Shown here piece by piece: positions 22,703-33,249 of a stretch of 64,000 nt of DNA. The notes below the pieces were generated by a model that did no database searches, had not been told where the DNA came from, and saw only the letters and a list, made by a program, of their open reading frames with translations. Within the stretch, counting starts at the first letter, position 1; every line of letters begins with the position of its first letter. The translations under genes and the position numbers were made by a program. This DNA is from Stagonosporopsis chrysanthemi (lineage: Eukaryota; Ascomycota; Dothideomycetes; Pleosporales; Didymellaceae), in contig JAFISE010000170.1 in assembly GCA_022560025.1 (NCBI GenBank), forward strand, positions 1-64,000, given 5' to 3'.

Positions 22703-23820
22703 ATGGTCAAGGTCGGCGTCGCAGGCGGGTCAGGGAACGTTGGCAAGACTCTCGTTGAAGTCTTGAAAGAGACCTCCGGCCACGAGGTCGTCGTCTTGTC
22801 CCGCAAGGTAATCGTGTGCTCGATATGGAAAATTGCCTCTTGCTTATTATACTCGGGCGACAGGCCTCAGTAGATGCACATGTTCCTGTTGTCGCTGTGG
22901 ACTACACGGACGCGGAGTCGATACGTAGGGCGCTGGAGAGCGAACGCATTGACGTCGTCATCTCCGCGCTCATCCTTACAGACGGGAGCCATCTAGCGGC
23001 TGAAAATAATCTCATCAAGGGTGCTGCGGCGTCTTCGCGGACGAAGAGATACGTCACTACGTCGTGGGCCTACCCGGTGAAGCCAGGGTGAGTGCGCTCC
23101 CTCCCTCCATCCCTCTCCACAGCGCAATCCCAAACTCACAAATGCTCGAGAGACGAGATGCTAGTCCCTCATCTCGGCCTCCGCCTTGCCGCCGTGCAGG
23201 AGCTAGAGAACACCACCGGCCTCGAATGGACACGCTTCGACGCCGGCTTGTTCCTGGACTACTTTAGCATCGGACGCATCAAGACGTACTAGACGCAGCT
23301 CGCCGCGTTTGTCGACATGGAGAACAAATTCGCCGCTATTCCCGGCAACGGTAACACGCCGTTGGTCTTCACGTACACGTTCGATCTCGCCAGGTTTGTG
23401 GTCGCTGCGCTGGACCTGCCGACGTGGGACCGCCAGTACCTCGTCATTGGGGATCGGCTAACGTGGAACGAGATTGTGGCGCTGGCCGAGGAGGCGCGAG
23501 GTATGCTTAGGCCCGACATGGCTTATGGGGACATCGTGATTAACATACTGACACGGGGCGACACAGATTCCAAGTTCCAGGTCGTTTACGACGACGTGGA
23601 GAAGCTGAAGTCGAAGCAGCTTACCGAGACGCCGAACTTCGCTCTTGCTGGCAAAGACTATCCCCCGGGCAAGCTGCAGAGTATGTTTGCTACCTTTGGG
23701 TGGTTCATGACACAAGGGAAGTATGCCTGGTCGTTTGAAGAGTCGATCAACAGCAAGTTGCCGGAGATCGAGCCCATGTCCGCAAAGGAGTTTCTGAACG
23801 CAGCATGGAACGGCGAATAG
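22703..23820 (+). pseudogene. NmrA-like NAD(P)-binding reductase with one in-frame TAG
   Basis: Three exons by splice signals: 22703-22807, 22864-23087, 23151-23820, totalling 333 codons with all phases matching. Exon 1 carries the Rossmann start V-G-V-A-G-G-S-G-N-V-G. Exon 2 has D-V-V-I-S-A-L and K-R-Y-V-T-T-S-W-A-Y-P-V. Exon 3 has L-E-W-T-R-F-D-A-G-L-F-L-D-Y, typical of the NmrA/isoflavone-reductase-like group. A single TAG at 23290-23292 interrupts the frame, which then stays open for 176 codons with family-like sequence (F-T-Y-T-F-D-L-A-R-F, L-T-W-N-E-I). CAG to TAG is the simplest change and fits a RIP-type event. Alternatives are a sequencing error or readthrough. The intact protein would be a cytosolic oxidoreductase or redox sensor of unknown substrate. 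Confidence 0.77.
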
Positions 23821-24176
23821 AGGGCTTTTTGTCGCGTCGCGACCTGCGGTAGAAACAATAACACTACCCGAAGAGTTGAGTATGAATAGATAGTTGAGTG
23901 ATTAGAGATGAGATAAAAATGACGATTCGGATTGAGGGAGGAGAAAGAGATGTGTGCAGGGCAGGGCGACACAGGTGCAGCCCCGAAACACAAGAAGCGT
24001 CCGGGCTTGATATTTTCTACAGAACGACAATCCAGTAACGCCGATCTAATGCATGCCAACACGCCTCCGCTTCGAACCACCCACGACCTGCTCTGTCACA
24101 CACACACATACACGCCGCCCAGCAGCTGATCTCGCATCCGCACCCTCACCCGCCTTCTTCCCCTTCCGCCCTCACC
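23821..24176. other. Intergenic between converging genes
   Basis: The 3' flanks of the NmrA-like gene and the transporter gene; a short CACACACA run lies near 24100. Nothing else is seen. Confidence 0.45.
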
Positions 24177-26032
24177 TCACCTCGCAGCACCCCCCCTCCT
24201 CCTCTCCCGAAACCTCCCCACACTCTCCCTAACCCCATACCCCTCCTTCAACAACTCCCCCACATCCTCGAGCCCCAGCCCCGCCGTCTCGGGATAGACC
24301 TTCCACACGACCCCGCACGCGAGCACACACACGCCCGCGTACAGCGCAAACGTGCCCGTCGGGGAGATGGATTCCATGAGCGGCAGGAAAGTGAGGCCGA
24401 CGACGGTGTTGCTGGCCCAGTTGGTGCTGGTGGCGAGGGCGGAGCCGAGGGCGCGCACGGAGAGGGGGAACAGCTCGGATTGCTGCCAGGGGACGCAGCC
24501 GAGGCCGATGGCGTAGGCGGCGACGTAGAGGAGCATGGCGGTGAGGAGGAGGAGGGGGATGAGGGTGGGGGTGTCTGCGGCGGGGGCTGCGCGGTGGAGG
24601 AGGCGGAGGAGCAGCGCGGGAGAGGGTGTATCGTCGTCGTCGTCGGTCAGGTCGAGGAAACTAAACGCCGCGGCGCAGCAGGCGAGGCCCGCGGCCATGA
24701 CGGGGATGCTGAGCAGCAGGATGCGCCGCCGCCCGATGCGGTCGATGCTCCAGAAGGCGACGAGGGTGAAGAGGAAGTTGGTGCCCGCGATGGACAGCGA
24801 GGTCAGTGTGGGCGAGGCGAAGCCCACGAGGCGGAAGATGGTGGCGGAGAAGTACATGAGGCTGTTGAAGCCGCACGCCTGCTGGAAGAACTGCAGGGTG
24901 CATGCGATGGTGAGGGCACGGCGGTTGGGACCGACGGCGAGGAGGGCGTGGAGGGTGTGCGAGACGTGGGCGAGTCGGCCGGCGAGGGTTGCGTCGTCTT
25001 TGATGTGGGAGGGGGAGGCTTGTTCTTCGTCGCGGATCTCGCGCTCCACGCGGCGCAGCACGGCTGCCACGAGCCGGTCCATGCCCGCGCCGCTGCCGTA
25101 CACGCGGCTCAGCACTACCCTAGCCTCGCGCACCCGGCCCCGCTGGATGAGGAAGCGCGGCGTGTCGGGCATGAAGACGAGCATACCGGCCTGGATGACG
25201 GCGGGTACGGCACCCAGCCCCACCATCCAGCGCCATCCGCCTGCCTGCTCCGAGAACGCCCAGCCGATCACGTACGCGACGACCTGGCCGCCGGTGATGA
25301 ACAGGCTGCTCACGGTCACCAGCCTGCCGCGGAAAGGACTCGGGCTTAGTTCGCCAATGTACAGCGGGACGACGAAGCTCGCGCTCCCAACCGCGACGCC
25401 GACGATGCTCCGGCCCACGATCATGCTCCACACCGAGGTGGCGTTTGCCTGCCACAGGGCGCCGACGATGAAGAGGGCGTCGGCGGCGAGGATGACGGGT
25501 TTGCGGCCGAGGGTGTCGGCGAGGGCGCCGGTCAGCGGGGAGAAGAGCAGGGCGAAGAAAGAAGTGGAGGAGGTGATGAGGGATTTGTCGAGGGTGGTGA
25601 GGGGGCGCGAGAGGTCGGTCGAGATGGAGATGAGGGTTGAGGAGATGACGCCGGTGCTGGGGCGTGTTAGTATTGTCTGGGCCGAGAGAAGGGATGTAGA
25701 GCGCGCTCCCTCCCAACCGCGCGGAGTCAAAAAGTCATAAAGTCTAAACGAAAAAGGAGAACTCACTCGAACCCAAATAACAACCCACTCACCCCCGCAC
25801 AAAGCGTAAGCGCCCAAATAAACGCCCCAGGACTGACCATCCTCGACTCATCCACCTCGTCGTCATCGTCTCCTTCATCATCCCCATCACTATCTGGATA
25901 CCCAACGCTCTGCTCACCATCTCCCCGCCCATCTCTCTCCTCCGAACCAGACGCCAGCAATCTCGCGCCCTCCTCACTTCGCAGGAGGTCCTCGGTCCCC
26001 GCCTCACGATGCTCTTGCAGAGGACCAGCCAT
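24177..26032 (-). CDS. MFS sugar (inositol-type) transporter
   Basis: Exons 26032-25767 and 25656-24177 on the minus strand, intron GTGAGT...CCCAG of 110 bp with a TACTAAC branch sequence, phase 2, give 581 residues. The join restores G-L-L-F-G-F-D-T-G-V-I-S, the hallmark of helix 1 in the sugar-porter family. Other family marks are G-R-K-P-V after helix 2, W-R-W-M-V-G-L-G, P-D-T-P-R-F-L, Q-Q-A-C-G-F-N-S-L-M-Y, D-R-I-G-R-R and P-E-T-A-G-L-x-L-E-D at the end, with about 12 helices. The first 70 residues are acidic and cytosolic. The overall pattern is closest to fungal myo-inositol/H+ symporters (ITR1-like), but substrate is inferred only. Strong G+C bias makes the antisense strand look open; those frames are shadows. 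Confidence 0.85.
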
Positions 26033-26081
26033 CTGCTGCGACTTGCGAGCGCTGTGTTGTTGGGATCCGCACTCAGATCTA

Positions 26082-26126
<45 letters not shown>
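26082..26126. repeat. (GTTGCT)n microsatellite
   Basis: About seven perfect hexamer units lie 50 bases upstream of the transporter start codon, in its leader or promoter. Confidence 0.85.
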
Positions 26127-26127
<1 letters not shown>

Positions 26128-26219
26128 CAATCCGTCTTGCAAATCTCGCCTTGAGCTAGCGACCCTGCAAACGCGCAAGCGTCAGGTCAGACACGACAAA
26201 ACCCTTCTTCCTCGTCGCA

Positions 26220-26405
26220 AACTCGCAACTCTTTCCTTCTCTCTCTTCCCTCTCTTCCCTTTTCTCTCCTCTCCTCTTTCTCTCTCCTACCAAACCCCTT
26301 TTCTCCCTCTTGCTCCCCCGTCTTTTTCTTTCTCCCTCCCTCCCTCTCTCTCCTCCCTCTCTCACTCTCTCTCTCTTTCTTTCTTTCCTTCTTCCCCTCC
26401 CCTTC
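26220..26405. repeat. Pyrimidine-rich tract
   Basis: Almost pure CT sequence on the plus strand (purine-rich on the transporter's strand), about 185 bases, upstream of the transporter. Such tracts are common in fungal promoters and 5' leaders. Confidence 0.7.
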
Positions 26406-26585
26406 CTTCTTCAACGAAGAAACAGAAACAGAAACAGAAACCCAAACCCGGCGGCGACGGCAATCAGAGCACAATGAATCGCTGAGTCTCGTATCGTATG
26501 TATAATTGTCGTCGCTGCTGCTCTGCGCGCTTTCGAACTTGCCACGACACTCGACGCGGGGTATCACTCACTCGACACGGTTGCT

Positions 26586-26630
26586 ATGCGATGCGATGCG
26601 ATGCGATGCGATGCGATGCGATGCGATGCG
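26586..26630. repeat. (ATGCG)9 minisatellite
   Basis: Nine perfect 5-bp units with no interruption. Not in a recognised gene. Confidence 0.9.
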
Positions 26631-26846
26631 GTTGCAGTAGCGGTGAGGTTAGCCCCAGCTCCCGGCGCCGGCAGCACCGGCTAGCCCGAAGCAAGCGCGG
26701 GGAAACTTACCACGTCTGGGAAAAAAGCTGGGGGGTCAGGGGGGGACAGGATAGAGCGGGGGCGGCGGCGTTTTGCGGACTTTTGTCTAAGTAGTTAGCG
26801 CTGCGAAGCTACCAACTACCAATTACCAACTAAACGCATACACTGT

Positions 26847-27157
26847 CTTTAGAGTAAGTAATTATTAATGTTAGCTATAGAGTTAAAGACCGCTTGTTCG
26901 GGCTGTATAGTACAGTTAGCAGCAGCATATAAGATGACTAGTAAGAAGATAATAATATACAACGTGCCCCAGTAAGGCTCTAATCAGGCAAGCAAGCAAA
27001 TAGGTAGAATGCACACCTCTGTACACTTGAGAGAAGATCAACCAAGTAAGAATTACTAAGCTTGTTCTACCTATATAAAAATTAGAGTAACGCAAGTCTT
27101 AAGAGATAATATAAGCCTGCTAAGCTGCTGCAATGCTAATAATTACTTACTTTTAAG
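26847..27157. mobile_element. MITE-like AT-rich element with terminal inverted repeats
   Basis: A 21-bp sequence at 26847-26867 (contains AGTAAGTAATTATTA) is repeated in inverse at 27137-27157 with about 19 of 21 matches, including 15 in a row. The 311-bp interior is AT-rich with no coding potential, unlike the GC-rich flanks. No convincing target duplication is seen, so a short non-autonomous DNA transposon is likely but unproven. The AT richness may reflect RIP. Confidence 0.45.
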
Positions 27158-27521
27158 ATGGTGTACACACACACATATATATACATATATATATAAATTG
27201 CATTGCATTACACTGCATCAAGGGTGCAGTATCAAGTCCCTTGAAACACGCACAGGATAGGATAGGATGTATACGTCAAGAATCTAAAAAAAGTTAGAAT
27301 GTGATTGTTTATTTGCTCTCAACTCGCAGCGCAGGCAGATAGGCCCTCCGTAACCGAGCCAGGGGTTTTTCGCTGCTTACTTGACTAACTAACTACCTAC
27401 CTAGCTAGCTAGCTAGCTATGTATGTATGTATATAGAGCCCACCGTTTCTTCTGCGTCCTGCACTCGTGACTAGCTGCTGCGTTTGGTGGGTGCCGCTAA
27501 AGCAGCCGGGCTGCAGAGCGC

Positions 27522-27522
<1 letters not shown>

Positions 27523-27599
<77 letters not shown>

Positions 27600-27768
27600 C
27601 ACCCCCCCCCCCCCCCCGCCCCCCCCCCCCCCCCACCCCNNNNNNNNNNTTAGATAAAGACGCCCCCCCTTCTTTCCCCGCCCCCCCCCCGTGACGCGCC
27701 GCGGGGTTTGGGGGGCCCCCGCAAAACCCCCCGCCCGCGGGCCCCCCCCCCCCCCCCCCCCCCCCCCC
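27523..27768. other. Poly-C tract with assembly gap
   Basis: An uninterrupted run of 76 C (27523-27598) is followed by more C-rich sequence, ten N (27640-27649), and another C-rich block ending at 27768. Frames through it encode only Pro or Gly runs and are not genes. Runs of this kind are typical of no-signal base calls in two-colour sequencing or of a failed gap fill. Treat the length and content as unreliable. Confidence 0.85.
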
Positions 27769-27967
27769 GTCTCTGCTCTCGAGGCAGAGACCACCGACTC
27801 CTGGACACCGTGAACACGCACGATTTTTTGACGCCAGCCATGCCCCCATCCAACGCCTATCGCTAATGCTTGATATCATTCACACTGACGCGTGGGCGCA
27901 GTCGTTCTTCGAGGGAGCGCTTCGCCACGGCCATCCTGTTGGAGTCACAAAAGGTCTGGCGAGATGC

Positions 27968-30900
27968 TCATTTCGGCTCCTCGGCGTTCTCGGCTGCATG
28001 GTTGGCAGGCCCGGCAGGCGGGCCCTGGTGCTGGTGCTGCGAGTGCTGGTGCATCATCGGCTGTGCATAGCTTGTGCTCGGTGTGCCGCGGTGGGCCTGG
28101 TGCGGGAACCCGTGCTGCTGGTGGGGCGAGCCGTACTGTTGCTGGTGCGGCTGCGGGTAGGGCCCGCGCATCGGCGTCACTGTGCTGGTCAGACTGGCAT
28201 AGCAGCGTGCGAGGGACTACTTACTCGATCCAGGGGGCATCTGGTACATTTGAGGTCCCTGCGCGCCGGGCTGCATGTACATCATCGGCGGCTGCTGGTG
28301 CCCTTGCTGCGAGCCCTGGTGGGTCATCATCGGCGCACCAGGACGAGGGCTGGGAAAGCCATTGGCGCCAGGAGGGATGAAGCCGGGATGCTGCTGGTAG
28401 CCAGGGGCCTGCGCATACATCTGCATCTGAGGCTGGCCGGGCATGCCCATGAACGGACCGTTCGACGGGTTCTGCTGCATCATGTGTCCACCCATCTGCG
28501 GGCCAGGGCCATTAACAAACTGGCCGCCTTGTGGGCCACGGAGCGCAACGTGCTGCATGCCCGGGCTCATGCCGTACTGGGGAACCTGCATCTGCTGGGG
28601 GTAGCCAGGCATCTGCTGGGGCTGTGCGCCATACACGTACGGCGGCATCTGGCGCGGCGAGGGCTGGACCGAGGAGGTCGAGTGCGAGAACTGCATGTGC
28701 GGTGCTTCAAAGTGCGGCGGGCCCTGTCCGTGGTGAGGCTGCACATGGGGACCACGGGGCGTGTGCTGAGGAGGCTGTCCTTGCATGACCGGCTGCTGGC
28801 CCTGGAGGTGCGGCGGCAGCTGGTGCTGGTGGGGCATTGGGCCGTTTGGCAGGCCATTGTGGGAGCCCATCATCTGCGGAGGCGGGGCGTGCTCGAACAG
28901 CTCCTTGTAGCCCTTGTCCTTGTTCGCCTCGGGGAAGTCCCACGTGGGCGGTGTGCGATGCGAGAATGGGATGCCTGCGTTGTGCTTCTTGTCGGCCTCG
29001 GAGGCAGACTTGGCCAGGCGGTCGAACGGGCTGAAGGCGTCCTTGAGGTTGACGTTCTTCAAAGCTGGACGCTGTCCGCCAAAGAAGCTGGTGATGGCAG
29101 GCTTGCGAGATTCCGGCCGGGACGCTGCAGAGTCGGGCCTGGGGCTGGAGGTGGCGCTGGTGTTGCCCCCGGGCTGGAAGGTGTTTGCGGCAGGGTTGGG
29201 CTTGAACTCGTGGGCGCGGACGTTGAAGCGCAGGGAGGCGTTGGACGCGGGTGTCTGGACGCCGCTCGACGACTGCGAAGGACCAGCTGGGGCGCGCATG
29301 TCTTGTGAGGGGATCGGTTGAGGAACGCCGTTGTAAGACGCGCCGCCCTGTTTGAGTTGTTGCTGGTTCAGTGTCAGGCGCGTGCTGAGCAAACCCTGGT
29401 TGCGCGCGGGAATCTGGGCCGGGGCCTGGTGAGAGCGGTCGCGCTGGCTAGCGGATTGATAAGCCGACTGTCCAGGGCGAGGGCGCTGGGATTGCTGGCG
29501 GTCGCTGGGAGACGTGCTCGTGGCGTCGACTTTGGTTGCGGGTGGTCGCGCGGCTGCTTTCGGGTCTGAGACAGCGGGAGATGTCTTGGGCGGCGGGGCC
29601 TTGGTTTCGGCAGCCTGCTTAAGGGCCTTTTCCACAATGGCGGCCTGCTTGGTCTCGTCTTTAGCGAGGATCGGGACGAGGTCGGTGGGGACAGGCGTGC
29701 TGAGCTTAAAGTTCAAGGCAAACTTTTTGAGGTCGTTCAACTTTACCGCTTTGTTTTCGCGCGCAATGCTCCTTTGCCTCTCCGACATGCGCAGCTTCTC
29801 GGCGGCGGAAAAGGCCTTGAAGCTATCGAGAAGATCGTGCTCGACGTTGGTGGTCGCGTCATGCGGCTTTGCAGCCTTGCGCGGGGGGATGGCTGCGATG
29901 ACAGGCTTGGCCGCAGCGCTGGGCTTCTGTGCCTGCTCTGTGACGGGCGCGGCCGCAGCTGGCTTTGCTTCGGTCTGGGCGGCATCCTTGGGCGCCTCAG
30001 GCTGGGGAGGCACGGCTGCGGGCGCAGGCGCAGGCGCAGGCGCAGGCGCAGGTGCAGGCGCAGGTGCAGGCGCAGGTGCAGGTGCAGTGGCCTTGTCGGC
30101 GGCAGGAGCGGGGGTCTGCTGCGCTGCCTTTGCTGCAGCAGAGTCGGGGCGTGCGATTGTAGACGACAGGATGGCGGGATCGACTGGCGCGCCCTGGACC
30201 GTGGCCTGAGCGCTGGGTGCGCGTCTCGCAGGGGGCGTGTACTTGTTGGGGTGGCCGCTCGAGAGGGGCGAGAAGTCCCTGCGAACACCGCTGTATCTGG
30301 GAGGGGGTTAGCATAGGAGGCAATTCCATCCAGCACACCCAACGCACCTGTCCTCCTCATCCAGCCCCTGGTCGTCCAGAGGGTTGTAAGACGTGCGCTC
30401 CTCGCGGACGTGCGAGTTTGTCGCAGAGCTGGACTCGATCTCGCGCGCGATCCTATCGGCGAGCGCTGCCTTCTTCGCGTAGTCGGGGTTGCTGCGGTCG
30501 ATGGCAGTCGTGTAGACCGTCTCGTCGTAGGTGCTCCGCTGGCCGGTCAGGCGGTCGTTGGTAGCAAACTGGTCCCATCCAGAGACGCTGCCAGAGCCCA
30601 GCTCGAGGTTGGTGTCGGGCTCGCCAAAGTCAAACTTCTGCAGGTTGCGCTCGCGGATGGCCAGGTGGCCGGAGATGTCCGTGTCGGTGCGGAAGCCGGC
30701 GGTGCCGTTCTGGGGCTTGGACTGTGCCTTGTTGAGCACGACGTTGTTGACGTTGAAGTCGGCGACGTCGCTCATGTCAAAGGACATGACGTACGACTCT
30801 CCCTGGCCGGCGTACTCGTCCGACGTCTGGCCGTTGGCCTGGGGACTGCCGGCGGGCGGCAGCTGCTTGACCATTTTGAAGACATAGCGCAGCTCGCTGG

Positions 30901-31421
30901 GGTCCAGGGAGGTGCCGGAGAGGACGCCCGAGTAGCGTGCACCGTTTTTGAGGGTAATGGTTCCCGGCAGGCCCTGGATGCTGCATCAGCTGTGCTCGCG
31001 TGCGAATGTGTGCCGTGGTTACTCACAGTCAGGTTGGCCAGCAGGTACATCATGCGGTCGCTGAGGTGGCGCATCGGGGTTGCCGTCTCGCCAGACGCGC
31101 TGGCAGAGGGCTTCGGGGCCGCGGCGGCGCCGTTGGTCGGCGTGGTGGTCGGCGCGGTGGTGGTCGGTCGCTGGGTGATGGGATTCGTGCCCTGCGACCA
31201 CGCCTTGGGGGCAGGCGGCTTCCTGCGAGTCGGGTCAGCGTTGCCAGTGGCAGGCGGCGGTGGAGAGGTCACCTCTGGGCAGCGTCGACGGGGCTGGCGG
31301 GCTTGCGCTGTGCGTCAATGCCTTTTGCCGACGAGGTCATGTTCAGTTTCGGGCCGGAGTGGGCGGCGGGCGGGTTCAGAGCATGGGGAGCGCTGGCGGA
31401 GGTCGCGGCGGCGGTGGACAT
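27968..31421 (-). CDS. PBP1: Ataxin-2 family protein (PAB1-binding protein 1)
   Basis: Five exons on the minus strand: 31421-31273, 31222-31027, 30973-30348, 30296-28225, 28179-27968; phases match throughout and the product is about 1084 residues. The acceptor at 30973 was chosen because it keeps T-I-T-L-K-N-G-A-R-Y-S-G-V in frame. Domains: SM-ATX (about residues 95-165), LsmAD (about 225-305, with K-F-D-F-G-E-P-D and S-T-Y-D-E), an Ala-Pro repeat (about 395-418), a helical block, a PAM2-like motif A-H-E-F-K-P-N near residue 685 for the PABP MLLE domain, then a Gln/Pro/Met-rich tail. Ataxin-2 proteins bind poly(A)-binding protein and act in mRNA stability, translation and stress granules. The last exon lies close to the unreliable poly-C region, but the stop at 27968 is outside it. 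Confidence 0.9.
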
Positions 31422-32591
31422 GGAGGGACTGGAGGTGGAATTACGGCGCTGGACGGGGACGAGCTCCGTGAAGCGAGCCAGACGGGCGGGGACGGGCGAG
31501 GGCCGAGGGTCGAGGGCCGGGGGTCGGGGGTCGGGGGTCGAGGGCGCAAGGGGCGGCGCTGGGACACTCGGGGCAGCAGAAGCAGAGCCGCAGAGAGCCA
31601 GACGGCGAGGAGACGTTGGAGGGCGGCGGAGCGAAGTGGCCAGCGTCGAGCGGTGCAGCGCCAAGCGAGGTGTGAAACACGAAACACGAAACACGACACG
31701 ACGGAGGGGCGGGAGCTGCCGGAGGGCCAAGCTGAGGCGGGCGGGCAGAGGGCGGGCGGGCAGAGGGCGGGCGGGCAGGCGGGCAGGGCAGAACAGGGCA
31801 GGGCAGGGCAGGGCAGGGCAGTGAGCAAAGCAGCGGCAGCGGCAGCGGCAGAGGCACGACGAGTGTAGCGAGGCGGGCAGCAAGCAGCGAGCAGCAGTAG
31901 GCTCGCTCTGGGTGCGCTCTGGGCAGTGTGCGCGTATGCCGTGGCACCTGTGGCCCTGTGGCCCTGTGGCCCTGTGGCCCCTGTGGCCCCTGTGGCACCG
32001 CCCGCGACGCCAGCAGTCACCGCGTTGGGGCGCTGGAGGGGGCGCTGGAGGGGACGCTGGAGGGGACGCTGTCTGGCCTCGCTCGCAGCCGCCGGGGCGT
32101 GTGCAGGGCGGCGTGCAGCTGGAGGCACTGGGGCACTGGGGCACTGGGCGGCGCAGACTCGCGCTCAACCGCAGCGCTATCCCCCGCGACGGCGGGTCAA
32201 GCCGTCGCCACGCCCACTGGTGCTGCTTGCTGCTTGCTGCTTGCTGCTTGCTGCTGCGTCGCCCAGGGCGGCCCTCTTACGTTGAGCCTGGCGGGACGGA
32301 CGGCGGCGTGCGGGCTCGCAGCACGGAGCAGAGCAGCACTGAGCAGCACCACGCACTACAGGCTGCGCACCACGACAGCGCTGCCAGCACCGAGCAGCAC
32401 CACGCAGCCCTGCCACCCGCACTGGCCCACCGCCTGAGACAGTCTGGCAGCCACCCGGTCACGTGAGCTGAACACCGCACACCTCGACTGCACCACAACC
32501 ACGCCCCGAGGGCAGACGCCGCGACGCGCTCGGCCCGACCCATCGACTCCCTCGCCGCACCGCCTGCCGCCCCGTCTGCACCACCCGCACC
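31422..32591. other. Shared PBP1-BUD6 upstream region with GC-rich tandem repeats
   Basis: A divergent 1.2-kb region. It holds several short tandem arrays: GGGTCGG/GGTCGAGG units (about 31500-31550), ACACGAA units (about 31675-31700), GGGCGGGCAGA and GGGCA units (about 31736-31820), CTGTGGCCC units (about 31948-31995), GGCGCTGGAGG units (about 32030-32070) and TGCTTGC units (about 32220-32252). Long frames on both strands here are products of high G+C and are not supported as genes. Confidence 0.7.
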
Positions 32592-33203
32592 ATGGCCGAC
32601 GAGGCCTCCTCCATCCGCTCCTCGCAGGGCTCCTCGCGCCGGGCGCCCAAGAATGTGAGCCTCTCTCCTGCACCCCGCGCCGTCACGCCTCGCTGACCAG
32701 CCCAAGCCCCAGCAGCAGCTCTCGCAGATCGAAAAGTCCGTCACCCACCTGCTCGTCGCCACCAAGCAGCTCCTCGGTTCGTGCTGCGCGCCCGTCGGCC
32801 TGCCGCCCCACGCCCGCTAACTCCCCCCCCCAGAGACACTGACGCTGTGGTCGCGCGGCACCGCCACCGAGAGCGAGGTATCCGACGTCTACGTGCGCCT
32901 GGGCTACGAGTTCAACATCGCCTCGCGCGCCTTCAACGCCATCGGCGTCGACACAAACGACCTGGGCAATGTCCCCGAGCTCCTGCGTGGCATCCTCGAG
33001 GAGACGCTCAGCCAGGAGGCCTCCCAGGCGAGCCTCGACAACTTCCTCCCCCGCATCCGCGACATCATCATCAACCTGCTGCACGGCCTGAAGAAGAAGC
33101 AGCAGCGCCTGCGCCAGCGGACCGCGCGCGATGGCTCCATCAACGGCGGCAGCCCCAGGCAGGGCAGCATAGCGAGCACGACCGAGGCCGACGACACACA
33201 GCA

Positions 33204-33249
<46 letters not shown>

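Noticed and set aside
24480..25740. Long plus-strand frames antisense to the transporter
   Set aside because: Shadow frames caused by high G+C in the transporter gene; their products are low-complexity and match nothing.
27467..27879. Pro-rich and Gly-rich frames through the poly-C tract
   Set aside because: They are homopolymer products crossing an N gap; no codon variety and no start context.
31260..32466. Several long frames on both strands between PBP1 and BUD6
   Set aside because: Sequence is made of GC-rich tandem repeats; frames have no domains and overlap each other.
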